A stretch of 32,047 nt of DNA from a virus. The notes under the pieces are model-generated. The model saw nothing but the letters and a program-made list of their open reading frames with translations, ran no database searches and was not told where the DNA came from. Each line of letters starts with the position of its first letter. Positions within the stretch are counted from its first letter, which is position 1. Below, piece by piece: positions 1 through 5,954 of the stretch. The DNA lies in the IMG/VR virus record IMGVR_UViG_3300018421_000105, positions 1 through 32,047 of that record; one strand, 5' to 3'. The position numbers and the translations under genes are program-made.

Positions 1-308
1 AGCCAGTCGAGCACAGCACCGACGCGCTCTGCCTGCTCTGGTGTGTCCCACTGGTAATCGCTCAAGAGGTGCTTGTGAGCAACGAACGGCAGGCGAGCTC
101 GCTCGAGATGCTTGAGCTTCTGCCTGAGCGGGTGACAAGTCGGGCAGCGTTTGGCGATGCGCGCTTGACCGGGCTCGCCCTCAACACTGATCCAACCCTG
201 CTCGCACTCGTCGCAGTATGGCAGAGGCGTCGTCGTCAAGACGCCCGAGCTGCTTACCCACTCACTAGCAGGAAAGTTTTCTGCATTGATCTCTCTATAG
301 TTTACCAT
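1..308 (-). CDS. DnaC-like helicase loader, N-terminal part (runs off left edge)
   Basis: Reading the minus strand from ATG at 308 gives an open frame of 102 residues to the window edge. It begins MVNYREINAE. Residues 32-58 hold two Cys pairs (CDEC at 32-35, CPTC at 55-58). A segment RLPFVAHKHLLSDYQWDTPE follows at 72-91. A Cys-pair region followed by a 'LP...L.xYqw.tpeQ' stretch is typical of the N-terminus of phage DnaC/IstB-type AAA+ helicase loaders; the ATPase motifs would lie outside the window. Its ATG overlaps the 3' end of the initiator gene (initiator stop at 304-302), so the two are translationally coupled. Together they resemble the lambda O-P pair: initiator plus a loader that brings the replicative helicase to the origin. 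The family call rests on the N-terminus only; a different zinc-ribbon replication protein remains possible. Confidence 0.68.
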   Translation of the reverse strand, partial: MVNYREINAENFPASEWVSSSGVLTTTPLPYCDECEQGWISVEGEPGQARIAKRCPTCHPLRQKLKHLERARLPFVAHKHLLSDYQWDTPEQAERVGAVLDW

Positions 309-1498
309 CCGTTTACTTTCGTCGTCGTGTGATCGGTGCCGGTTGCCCAAGCTCGATCGATCTCTTTCATTCGTTGCTGTTGTTCTGCTGTGACTGTGTA
401 GACGTTGCTCGCCTTGGGAGGCGCTGCGGGTGTCGAGATGCTTGGGAGGTGTCCCGAAGCTTGAAGCGTCACCCAGTCGATCGCGCTTTGTGGTGCGATG
501 AGCTCCTGAGTCATCTTGTTAAATAACTCATCACCGATCAAGAGCGCATCGCGCACATCGTAGCGTTTGTGGTGCTTGACCTGTCGGTGTACCTCTTGCC
601 GGTACGCGAGGCGATCATCAATGCGCGAGACATACCAGAGACCGTCGCGCAGCTCCTCGGTGATCGGCTCAGGCTCGTGCTTGTCCCACGCATCATCCCA
701 AGCGCGCTCGAGCGTCTTATCAGTCGGCTCTTGATCTGAGCAGATTAGTTTTGAGTGTGGGTATGTATGAGGCCGATCGTTTGGCACATGCTGCTTGCAT
801 CGATCACACCAAACACTCCCCCTCTCAAACTCCCAATACAATTCGCTCGACTCCTCGCGCGCCTCTAGCTCTTGCTCTGCCTCTGTATTGAGAGAAGATT
901 GATCTATATTGATATTATATTGATCTATATTGTTATTGGGTGGCGAAAGTGACACCCCCCCTGTGTCACTTATGACACTACCCCAGTGGCGTTTATGACA
1001 CCCCTCTAGTGTCACATCTGACACCCCCTCTGTGTCACTTTCGCCACTAGTGTCATTGATGACATCAGTGACAGATTCGACCTCTTTACCACTTTTGTCA
1101 CCCATGTCACTTTCGCCACTAGTGTCACTTTCGCCACTAGTGTCATGTGTGACACTGCTAGGTTTAATCTCTGCCGGTGGCGCTGTCTGTGGTCGACCAT
1201 CGAGTATGCTCTTGACGAGCTCCACGTTGAGCCTTGTGTCTGCCTTGTGATGTAGGCGAGGTGTGTCAGAGCGCAGCTCGACAAGGCGCTCGAGCCAGCC
1301 TGCTTTCTTGAGTGATGCCAGATGGCGTTTGACCTGTCGCTCGCCTTGGCTTGACACCTTGGCAATATCTCGCGCGCTCACTTGCCCTGTCCATGTGTGC
1401 CAGTCGAGGCGAGTGCATAGCATGATCAAGGTGTATTTCTGCGCTGTGGTTAAAGTCTCATCGAGGCCGATCGCCCGACGAACATCAAACTCTTTCAT
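302..1498 (-). CDS. Winged-helix replication initiator containing the origin
   Basis: This is a 398-residue protein starting MKEFDVRRAIG. The start at 1498 is chosen because AGAGGAG lies just upstream and a good promoter (1527-1555) lies between it and an earlier in-frame Met. Residues about 15-75 form a winged helix-turn-helix (QVSARDIAKVSS followed by QVKRHLASLKKAGWLERL), the type found in phage replication initiators and DnaD/RepA-like proteins. Residues 116-187 are an acidic Ser/Thr/Gly linker with SGESD repeats, which is also where the DNA iterons lie. Residues 231-253 carry a C-x2-C-x9-H-x8-C zinc module. The C-terminal third (VHRQVKHHKRYDVRDALLIG) is helical and probably contacts the loader encoded by the next gene. 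The expected role is binding the iterons and melting the adjacent AT-rich DNA. The fold is clear; the initiator role is inferred from fold, neighbour and the embedded array. Confidence 0.78.
   Translation of the reverse strand: MKEFDVRRAIGLDETLTTAQKYTLIMLCTRLDWHTWTGQVSARDIAKVSSQGERQVKRHLASLKKAGWLERLVELRSDTPRLHHKADTRLNVELVKSILDGRPQTAPPAEIKPSSVTHDTSGESDTSGESDMGDKSGKEVESVTDVINDTSGESDTEGVSDVTLEGCHKRHWGSVISDTGGVSLSPPNNNIDQYNINIDQSSLNTEAEQELEAREESSELYWEFERGSVWCDRCKQHVPNDRPHTYPHSKLICSDQEPTDKTLERAWDDAWDKHEPEPITEELRDGLWYVSRIDDRLAYRQEVHRQVKHHKRYDVRDALLIGDELFNKMTQELIAPQSAIDWVTLQASGHLPSISTPAAPPKASNVYTVTAEQQQRMKEIDRAWATGTDHTTTKVNGW
897..938. other. AT-rich probable DNA-unwinding element with two 13-mers
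   Basis: A nearly pure A/T stretch in an otherwise GC-rich gene. The 13-mer TTGATCTATATTG occurs at 899-911 and again at 920-932, exactly 21 bp (two helical turns) apart, with a diverged copy between them. Each contains GATCT, like the GATCTnTTnTTTT 13-mers of E. coli oriC. It abuts the iteron array at 940. The unwinding role is inferred from position and composition. Confidence 0.65.
940..1155. repeat. Eleven-unit iteron array of 16-bp dyads, 23-bp then 18-bp phasing
   Basis: The unit is two 6-bp half-sites in inverted orientation with a 4-bp centre; half-sites are GTGTCA or GTGGCG. Units start at 940, 963, 986, 1009, 1032, 1050, 1068, 1086, 1104, 1122 and 1140: four steps of 23 bp, then six of 18 bp. 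Exact GTGTCA-N4-TGACAC occurs at 963, 1009 and 1140; GTGGCG-N4-TGACAC at 940 and 986; GTGTCA-N4-CGCCAC at 1032 and 1122. The units at 1050 and 1104 have one change, and those at 1068 and 1086 are degenerate. The 23-bp part uses C-rich 7-bp linkers. An 18-mer TGTCACTTTCGCCACTAG is exact at 1033, 1105 and 1123. Two-fold units fit binding by a dimer. Confidence 0.9.
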
Positions 1499-1526
1499 GA
1501 GAGCTCCTCTCGTTGGTGGTGCTCTA

Positions 1527-1555
1527 TATATAGGTGAGCGCTCGCGCCTCGTCAA
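1527..1555 (-). promoter_or_regulatory. Sigma70-type promoter for the initiator-loader operon
   Basis: On the minus strand, TTGACG (1555-1550) and TATATA (1532-1527) are separated by exactly 17 bp. The predicted transcript would begin near 1520, about 20 nt before the initiator ATG at 1498, with AGAGGAG in between. This placement excludes the earlier in-frame Met at 1558 as the translation start. Confidence 0.7.
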
Positions 1556-1570
1556 CACAATTTGAATATT

Positions 1571-1624
1571 TTATGTTCACCCACTTGACAGAGGTACTAA
1601 AAGATATTAAGAGATTGTACATAA
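1571..1624 (+). promoter_or_regulatory. Divergent control region with candidate rightward promoter and operator half-sites
   Basis: This is the AT-rich spacer between the divergent initiator and regulator genes. TTGACA at 1585-1590 is a perfect -35 box, but the -10 is poor (TAAGAG at 17 bp, or TATTAA at 14 bp). An inverted pair TTATGT (1571-1576) and ACATAA (1619-1624) flanks it and could be operator half-sites for the HTH protein encoded just downstream. AGGAGG at 1634-1639 serves the ATG at 1647. The promoter assignment is tentative. Confidence 0.4.
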
Positions 1625-1646
1625 CCTTTTAACAGGAGGCAGTCAC

Positions 1647-1883
1647 ATGACTCTCAACCAACGGCTAAAGCAGGATCTCAAAGCCGATCGATACAACCTG
1701 GGCCACCTCGCAAAAGAGGCAAGCGTTTCTCGCTCATACCTCTACACGATCTTGAGCGGCAACCTTACACCATCAATTCACGTCGCGACCTGCCTCGCGA
1801 TGTCAGCTAACAAGCTCACCAACAGCACAAGCTACACCCCCGATATGTTTATGACCCTCGCCACACAGGAGCTCGACAAATGA
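1647..1883 (+). CDS. Small XRE/Cro-type helix-turn-helix regulator
   Basis: A 78-residue protein with AGGAGG seven bases before its ATG. Residues about 17-40 (NLGHLAKEASVSRSYLYTIL) form a classic Cro/C1-type helix-turn-helix: 'lAkeasVSrsyLytIlsG' with a recognition helix. The rest is a short helical C-terminus, so there is no cleavable repressor domain. It sits at the divergent promoter region facing the initiator operon and most likely represses or balances early transcription there. It overlaps the next gene by 4 bp (ATGA). Whether this is a lysogeny repressor or a Cro-like early regulator cannot be told; no integrase is present in the window. Confidence 0.75.
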   Translation: MTLNQRLKQDLKADRYNLGHLAKEASVSRSYLYTILSGNLTPSIHVATCLAMSANKLTNSTSYTPDMFMTLATQELDK

Positions 1884-2260
1884 GCATGACTATCCTTATC
1901 GCCTCTCTCATCGCCCTCGCCTTTGGTCTCGCTGGGCTCATCGCTGATAAGCTGACCAAGCCTGCACCGGAGCCTGAGCGCAAGCCTGAGCCCTTCACCT
2001 CTCGTCAATTCAAGGCCGATGAGATTGCATACCTCGTGCACCAGATCGCCATACACGACGCGATTCACCCGATCAACCCTGCCAACTATCACGACTCAAC
2101 ACAGCACAGTATCGAGCGCTGGGTCAGTGATCGCACCGGTCGTCGCTTTCAGATGACAAGCAAAGACTGGTTCAACATCGCTCGAGCTTGGTACGTCTCG
2201 CGCGACCAAGGCCTTTACGCTCGCTGTGATGAGCTTAAGCAACGACTCTCGAACATCTAA
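1880..2260 (+). CDS. Membrane-anchored protein of unknown function
   Basis: I do not recognise the family. The 126-residue product starts with a hydrophobic segment (residues 3-22, ILIASLIALAFGLAGLIAD). A Pro/Glu/Lys linker follows (PAPEPERKPEP), then a soluble, Trp- and His-containing C-terminal domain of about 85 residues (QIAIHDAIHPINPANYHD, WFNIARAWYVSRD). Positive charges following the segment suggest an N-out/C-in anchor with the domain on the cytoplasmic side. Its start overlaps the regulator's stop by 4 bp, so the two are co-translated. The early-operon position suggests a role in host takeover, exclusion or membrane tethering of replication, but that is speculation. Confidence 0.6.
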   Translation: MSMTILIASLIALAFGLAGLIADKLTKPAPEPERKPEPFTSRQFKADEIAYLVHQIAIHDAIHPINPANYHDSTQHSIERWVSDRTGRRFQMTSKDWFNIARAWYVSRDQGLYARCDELKQRLSNI

Positions 2261-2287
2261 ACAACCCCAACGAATGGAGCAAGACAT

Positions 2288-3211
2288 ATGAGCATCTACA
2301 CACCAAAGACTCTCGACCAAGCAAAAGAGATCGCATCTCTTATCTCTGACAACCCTCGCGACTGCCTGCGCCTGCACGCTGCCTTTGGCGCTCACTTTGC
2401 CGGTGATATGGCAGTGACCCAGAACAACGCATACATGCTCAAAGGCAAGCCGAGCTTGAACGCTGATGCGATGTCAGGCGTCGTGCGTCGCTCGGGTCTC
2501 TGTCGCTATATGGTGATCACGAGCTGGGATGATACACACTGCACATATGAGTGTGCGCGCACCGATGAGCCCGAGGCGATCAAGCATGTGTTCACCTATA
2601 CGATGCAGATGGCAAAGGCGCAGGGCTTGACTCGTAATCGTAACTGGCAACAAATGCCGATGCAGATGCTCAGAGCTCGTGCGCTCACGATGATGCTGCG
2701 CGCTGTGTATCCCGATGCAGTCTCAGGCATGTACAGCCCAGACGAGATCGCGGATAACATGAGCATGAATGATGATGAGCGCGCGCAGATCAGTGCCGAC
2801 TCACTAGGTGAGGAGCTCCGCACACCGACCAGGCAACCAAGCGCAGCACCGAGGCCGAGCGCGCCACCCAAGCAACACAAGGCCATCGAACACAGCGCGC
2901 CACCGGTCAACGACGAAGAGGCGCAGGCATTACAGCAGGTTGCTCGTGAGCTGTATGAGGTCTCGCAGATCGGTGATCTTGATGAGGAGACAGGCGAGGT
3001 AAGCGATCACGCTTGGGAGAATCAAGACGACGTACAGCAGATCATCACGCGAGGGCAGAGCGTGAAAACTAAAGCTGATCTCGAGGTGTTTGTCTGTGGA
3101 CTCTGGGCGCTTGCCAACAAGCCCAACAACGCAACGCCAGACGCGATCGACGAGCTGCACAAACGAGCAGTCAAGCTCGGCATCTCAGATGCTCGGCTCG
3201 GCATCTTTTAG
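2288..3211 (+). CDS. RecT-like single-strand annealing protein
   Basis: A 307-residue protein. The conserved core spans residues about 30-158: NAYMLKGKPSLNADAMSGVV (48-67), a MAKAQGL segment (108-114), then NWQQMPMQMLRARA (119-132) and YPDAVSGMYSPDEIAD (141-156). This pattern (a 'K.gWq..P..ML.aRA' helix followed by '.pd...GiYs.dEi.d') is seen in the RecT/Redbeta-type annealing proteins of many phages. Residues 170-200 are a Pro/Ala/Ser linker, and the acidic C-terminus resembles the host-SSB-interacting tails of annealing proteins. It would anneal complementary single strands during phage recombination and replication. No partner exonuclease lies in the window. GGAGC precedes the ATG. It is the last gene of the plus-strand unit before the terminator. 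Confidence 0.7.
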   Translation: MSIYTPKTLDQAKEIASLISDNPRDCLRLHAAFGAHFAGDMAVTQNNAYMLKGKPSLNADAMSGVVRRSGLCRYMVITSWDDTHCTYECARTDEPEAIKHVFTYTMQMAKAQGLTRNRNWQQMPMQMLRARALTMMLRAVYPDAVSGMYSPDEIADNMSMNDDERAQISADSLGEELRTPTRQPSAAPRPSAPPKQHKAIEHSAPPVNDEEAQALQQVARELYEVSQIGDLDEETGEVSDHAWENQDDVQQIITRGQSVKTKADLEVFVCGLWALANKPNNATPDAIDELHKRAVKLGISDARLGIF

Positions 3212-3291
3212 ACAGGCTTGACGAGGCGCTCGACCTCTGCCATAAAGAGAGCCTCCTTGAATGGAGCTGCCTTTGGCGAGGCAACTTTATG

Positions 3292-3350
3292 ACCCTTAAG
3301 CACAACCCCTTTAATGAGGGGGGGGCTCAGTGTTTAAGGGTTTCTTATTA
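3292..3350. terminator. Bidirectional hairpin terminator between convergent operons
   Basis: A 12-bp stem pairs ACCCTTAAGCAC (3292-3303) with GTGTTTAAGGGT (3330-3341), with one G-T wobble. It encloses a smaller CCCCT/AGGGG stem. A T-rich tail (TTTCTTATT) follows on the plus strand. It lies between the RecT-like gene ending at 3211 and the minus-strand peptide ending at 3348, so it can stop both transcripts. The rest of 3212-3347 holds no supported gene. Confidence 0.75.
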
Positions 3351-3482
3351 GCAGGCGAGCGCCCCATACGCGATCACAGCGACGAGGGCAAAGGCCCAAG
3401 CGTTGTCGCCAATAGAGCTCGCGATCTCGTCTGCAAAGTAGCTGAGCAGGCAGACGAGGATCAAGACGAGGGTCGAGTGCAT
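3348..3482 (-). CDS. 44-residue hydrophobic membrane peptide
   Basis: The ATG at 3482 shares a base with the stop codon of the ribonucleotide reductase gene (TAATG), the coupling used elsewhere in this genome. The 44-residue product reads MHSTLVLILVCLLSYF at the start and NAWAFALVAVIAYGALAC at the end: two hydrophobic segments separated by a short acidic loop (ADEIASSIGD). It ends in tandem stops (TAA TAA), just before the terminator. Two short helices with a polar turn fit a small holin or other inner-membrane peptide, but there is no motif to prove a function. Codon choice resembles the neighbouring genes, which supports a real gene. Confidence 0.6.
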   Translation of the reverse strand: MHSTLVLILVCLLSYFADEIASSIGDNAWAFALVAVIAYGALAC

Positions 3483-5488
3483 TACAGAGTGATGGTGCAT
3501 TGTCCTGCTGAACATGCCGGCTCGAGCTGCGCGGCAAAGTAGTCGGAGTCAAGGTGTTGAAGGTCTACACCTGACCAGTCGATTTGCGCAAGCTTTAACC
3601 AGAGCGCCTCTGCCTCTGTGCCCTCTTCTACTGTTTGGTAGGGCGCATTGTTATATGCCGAGTCGCCAAACCAACCGAGGAGCGCGACGCCTCTGAGCTC
3701 GCCTCGTGCCTCCCATAGAAAATCCGCTACATCATCCCATTCGTGATTCTTCACTGTGCAGGTGTTGCTCACGTTGTGCGTCAAGCCCTCGACTCGGGTT
3801 TGCTTTGAGCCCGGCAAGACCCAGTGCTGATACACGAGGCGCACGCGCTCAAGATGTGCGAGCGCTGAATCATCCTCACGAGTCAATGCGCCCTCTGGTG
3901 CTGAGCAGGCAAACGCGACGACCCCAGTGTGCTCATCGATGCTCGTGCAGGCGTCTGGTACCTTGCGCTCGAGCTCTGCCCATACCGGGTTTACTTTCGC
4001 AATCCTCATGCGCCTGACATAGCGTCGCGCATGGAAAGGGTGCACACCGGCAGATGTACCAGCGACTGTTGAGGTGTTACCCGATGGCTTGACTGTAGTC
4101 ACACGCGAGGCAGGCTTGATGCCGATCGCCTTTGCTGTCTTAGCGTTGGTCTCGATACAGACGCGCGCACCCTCCTCGAGCAGCTCTGGGTCAAACATGA
4201 GATCAGGAGCTGCACACATGCCGGTGATGCTCACACCGAGCAGCGCCTCTTGCTGTAAGATGACCTTGGTCACTAAAAGCAAATAACCTTGATAAGTATA
4301 GCCTGCTTGCAGTGTTCCTATATGTGCAGCTGCCTCGCACGCCTCGAGGAACTGCTCGCGCGTCTCGATCTTGGCTGCGTTGATCTCGGTCAAGTTACAG
4401 ACGGCCCAACCAGAGACCCACTCATAACCGAGGCGCTCAAAGTGCTCGCGACGCTCGAGCAGGTCAAGCGTGATCTCTGTCACTTGATTGCCTTTGGAAT
4501 CTGTCACAACATATGGAAAGAGACCAATTTCTGCGCATGGGTTCGTGCCGTGATGCTCGTTAGCGCACCACATGACACCGGGCTCACCCCACTGTTTCGC
4601 GAGCTGCACAATCTGATCGACTGTTGACCGGTCGGCATCGGTGATCGAGAGCCCTGCGCTGATGTTCGCGTATGCTCGTGCAGGATGATCGATGTACCAG
4701 TCACCGGTCTTGCTCTCGAGCATCAGGTGATCGTCCTCGTCAAAGATCGCGATCGAGGCAGAGCGACGCACGCCACCTGACAGCACTGCCTCGCTCAAGA
4801 GCATCATGACATCAAAACAGTCGATCGAGCGCAGGCGAGGCATCTTGGTCAGGCATAGCCTGCTCAGCATCTTGTCGATCTGCTCAAGCGCTTTCTCGAG
4901 AGGCCCATGACCTGGTGCGAATCCTCCTGAGCTGATCGGTGCGCCCTTGGCTCGAATCAGTGAGAAATCAAAGCGCCAGTCGATATAATCCTCATAATAC
5001 CCTCGGTGCAGATAGCTCTCGATAAGCATGTTGACTGCCGTTGCCCACCCCTCGATCGAGTCGCTGATCGTATGCACACGACGCTCGCGCCTGATCATCT
5101 CGCTCGGTGTCAGCAGACGAGGCAGGCGCTTGATGTCTTTCTGCCTGAGCGAGAAGCCAGTGCCACAACCTGAGAGCAGGAGCCAGAAAGCCTCGCTAAA
5201 GAATCGAGGACGATCGCAAGGCGAGTATGTGCAATTATAGATGCGCATATTATTGCGCTCGATAGGACGCCCTCCAAACTGTGTCGAGCGCTGCGATGGG
5301 AACACACGTTGCTGTCTCACGAGCTTAAATGCGCTCATCGTCTGCCCGACGACTTGAGGGTATCTCTTAAGGTGCATCGCCTCGACTCGCGACACTGCAT
5401 GATCCCATAACTCTCGACCACCACCACCGACCAAGGGCCGAGCATACTGCGCACTAAAGGCGACACGCCCTAGTAGTTCATTCTGCAT
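3482..5488 (-). CDS. nrdJ: Class II (adenosylcobalamin-dependent) ribonucleotide reductase
   Basis: A 668-residue enzyme of the monomeric class II type, somewhat shorter than the Lactobacillus leichmannii enzyme. It reduces ribonucleotides to deoxyribonucleotides using a B12-derived radical. Key residues are visible. NCTYSPCD carries the first redox Cys (C86). NPCAEIGL holds the thiyl-radical Cys (C318) and Glu320. VCNLTEIN holds the second redox Cys (C364). The C-terminal CSAGQC (C659, C664) is the shuttle pair that re-reduces the active site. No small radical subunit gene lies nearby, as expected for class II. AGAGG precedes the ATG. A perfect GGGCC/GGCCC hairpin (5498-5510) sits just before the Shine-Dalgarno site. 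It supplies dNTPs for phage replication and ties the phage to hosts that make or import cobalamin. Confidence 0.93.
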   Translation of the reverse strand: MQNELLGRVAFSAQYARPLVGGGGRELWDHAVSRVEAMHLKRYPQVVGQTMSAFKLVRQQRVFPSQRSTQFGGRPIERNNMRIYNCTYSPCDRPRFFSEAFWLLLSGCGTGFSLRQKDIKRLPRLLTPSEMIRRERRVHTISDSIEGWATAVNMLIESYLHRGYYEDYIDWRFDFSLIRAKGAPISSGGFAPGHGPLEKALEQIDKMLSRLCLTKMPRLRSIDCFDVMMLLSEAVLSGGVRRSASIAIFDEDDHLMLESKTGDWYIDHPARAYANISAGLSITDADRSTVDQIVQLAKQWGEPGVMWCANEHHGTNPCAEIGLFPYVVTDSKGNQVTEITLDLLERREHFERLGYEWVSGWAVCNLTEINAAKIETREQFLEACEAAAHIGTLQAGYTYQGYLLLVTKVILQQEALLGVSITGMCAAPDLMFDPELLEEGARVCIETNAKTAKAIGIKPASRVTTVKPSGNTSTVAGTSAGVHPFHARRYVRRMRIAKVNPVWAELERKVPDACTSIDEHTGVVAFACSAPEGALTREDDSALAHLERVRLVYQHWVLPGSKQTRVEGLTHNVSNTCTVKNHEWDDVADFLWEARGELRGVALLGWFGDSAYNNAPYQTVEEGTEAEALWLKLAQIDWSGVDLQHLDSDYFAAQLEPACSAGQCTITL

Positions 5489-5519
5489 AATACCTCTGGG
5501 CCATCGGCCCCGGTTAAAG

Positions 5520-5954
5520 TCAGCGACTGATCAGATAGACAGCCGTGACGCCTGTTGAGAGGGCGAGCGCGAAAGTCGCACCACGCCACCACCAAAGATC
5601 ATCGCGAGCGAGATCGCGTTGCTTGAACGCCTCTTTGATCTCACCTTTGAGGAGCTCCTGCTCTGCAAGGTATGTCTTATGAACCTCACGATGAGCTTTC
5701 TGCACTTGTGCAAGCTGATCAACAAAGCTCGCCTTTAAGCGTTTCATGCGATCTTCCCAGTAGACTTTCGCATGTAGTTGATCACCCTGAAGCTGTGCAA
5801 AGTCTTCGAGCTTCAAACAAAACTCATCGCTCGGCTCAACATAGCGCGCTTCAAGTGTCTCGCCTGTGGTGAGAGTTAGAGGCTCACTAATATCAATCGC
5901 GAGAGGCGCTGCCGGTGTCGCGAGAATCGTTAGGCTTAGGAGGATATGAATCAT
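5520..5954 (-). CDS. Membrane protein with signal-like N-terminus, coiled coil and C-terminal TM
   Basis: A 144-residue product. Residues 1-20 (MIHILLSLTILATPAAPLA) look like a cleavable signal peptide. Residues about 60-115 are charged and helical (YWEDRMKRLKASFVDQLAQV onward), a likely coiled coil. The end (WWWRGATFALALSTGVTAVY) is a transmembrane helix. This layout, an export signal plus a periplasmic coiled coil plus a C-terminal anchor, resembles single-molecule spanins, but there is no lipobox Cys after the signal. Its start overlaps the upstream gene by 62 bp in another frame, a nesting often seen in spanin genes. I cannot assign a family; a lysis-accessory role is a guess. Confidence 0.6.
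   Translation of the reverse strand: MIHILLSLTILATPAAPLAIDISEPLTLTTGETLEARYVEPSDEFCLKLEDFAQLQGDQLHAKVYWEDRMKRLKASFVDQLAQVQKAHREVHKTYLAEQELLKGEIKEAFKQRDLARDDLWWWRGATFALALSTGVTAVYLISR

Larger units (their letters stand above)
897..1155. other. Candidate phage replication origin inside the initiator gene
   Basis: The segment joins a regularly phased dyad array (940-1155) with an abutting AT-rich stretch (897-938). Both lie in the part of the initiator gene that encodes a low-complexity linker. Lambda ori has the same plan: iterons bound by O, then AT-rich DNA, all within gene O. The phasing in the 23-bp part changes reading frame at each unit, so protein repetition cannot explain it. Origin activity itself is inferred. 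Confidence 0.78.

Noticed and set aside
940-1155. CRISPR array
   Set aside because: Units are 16-bp dyads with 2- or 7-bp linkers, not repeats separated by unique spacers of about 30 bp.
1032-1250. Plus-strand open frame opposite the iterons
   Set aside because: Low-complexity Ser/Leu-rich antisense reading of the repeats with no ribosome site.
1012-1365. Overlapping minus-strand frame in the initiator gene with MTLVAKVT-type repeats
   Set aside because: It is the iteron DNA read in another frame; no ribosome site, and the initiator frame has a supported start, promoter and domains.
1558-1558. Upstream Met at 1558 as the start of the initiator
   Set aside because: It lies upstream of the promoter -35 and -10 boxes, and the Met at 1498 has a good ribosome site.
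4289-4627. Plus-strand open frame of 112 codons within nrdJ
   Set aside because: Antisense to a reductase gene with intact catalytic motifs; GC-rich codon bias leaves antisense frames open.
5489-5519. Possible cobalamin riboswitch before the B12-dependent reductase
   Set aside because: Only 31 bases separate the genes; there is a short GGGCC/GGCCC hairpin but no room for the riboswitch fold.
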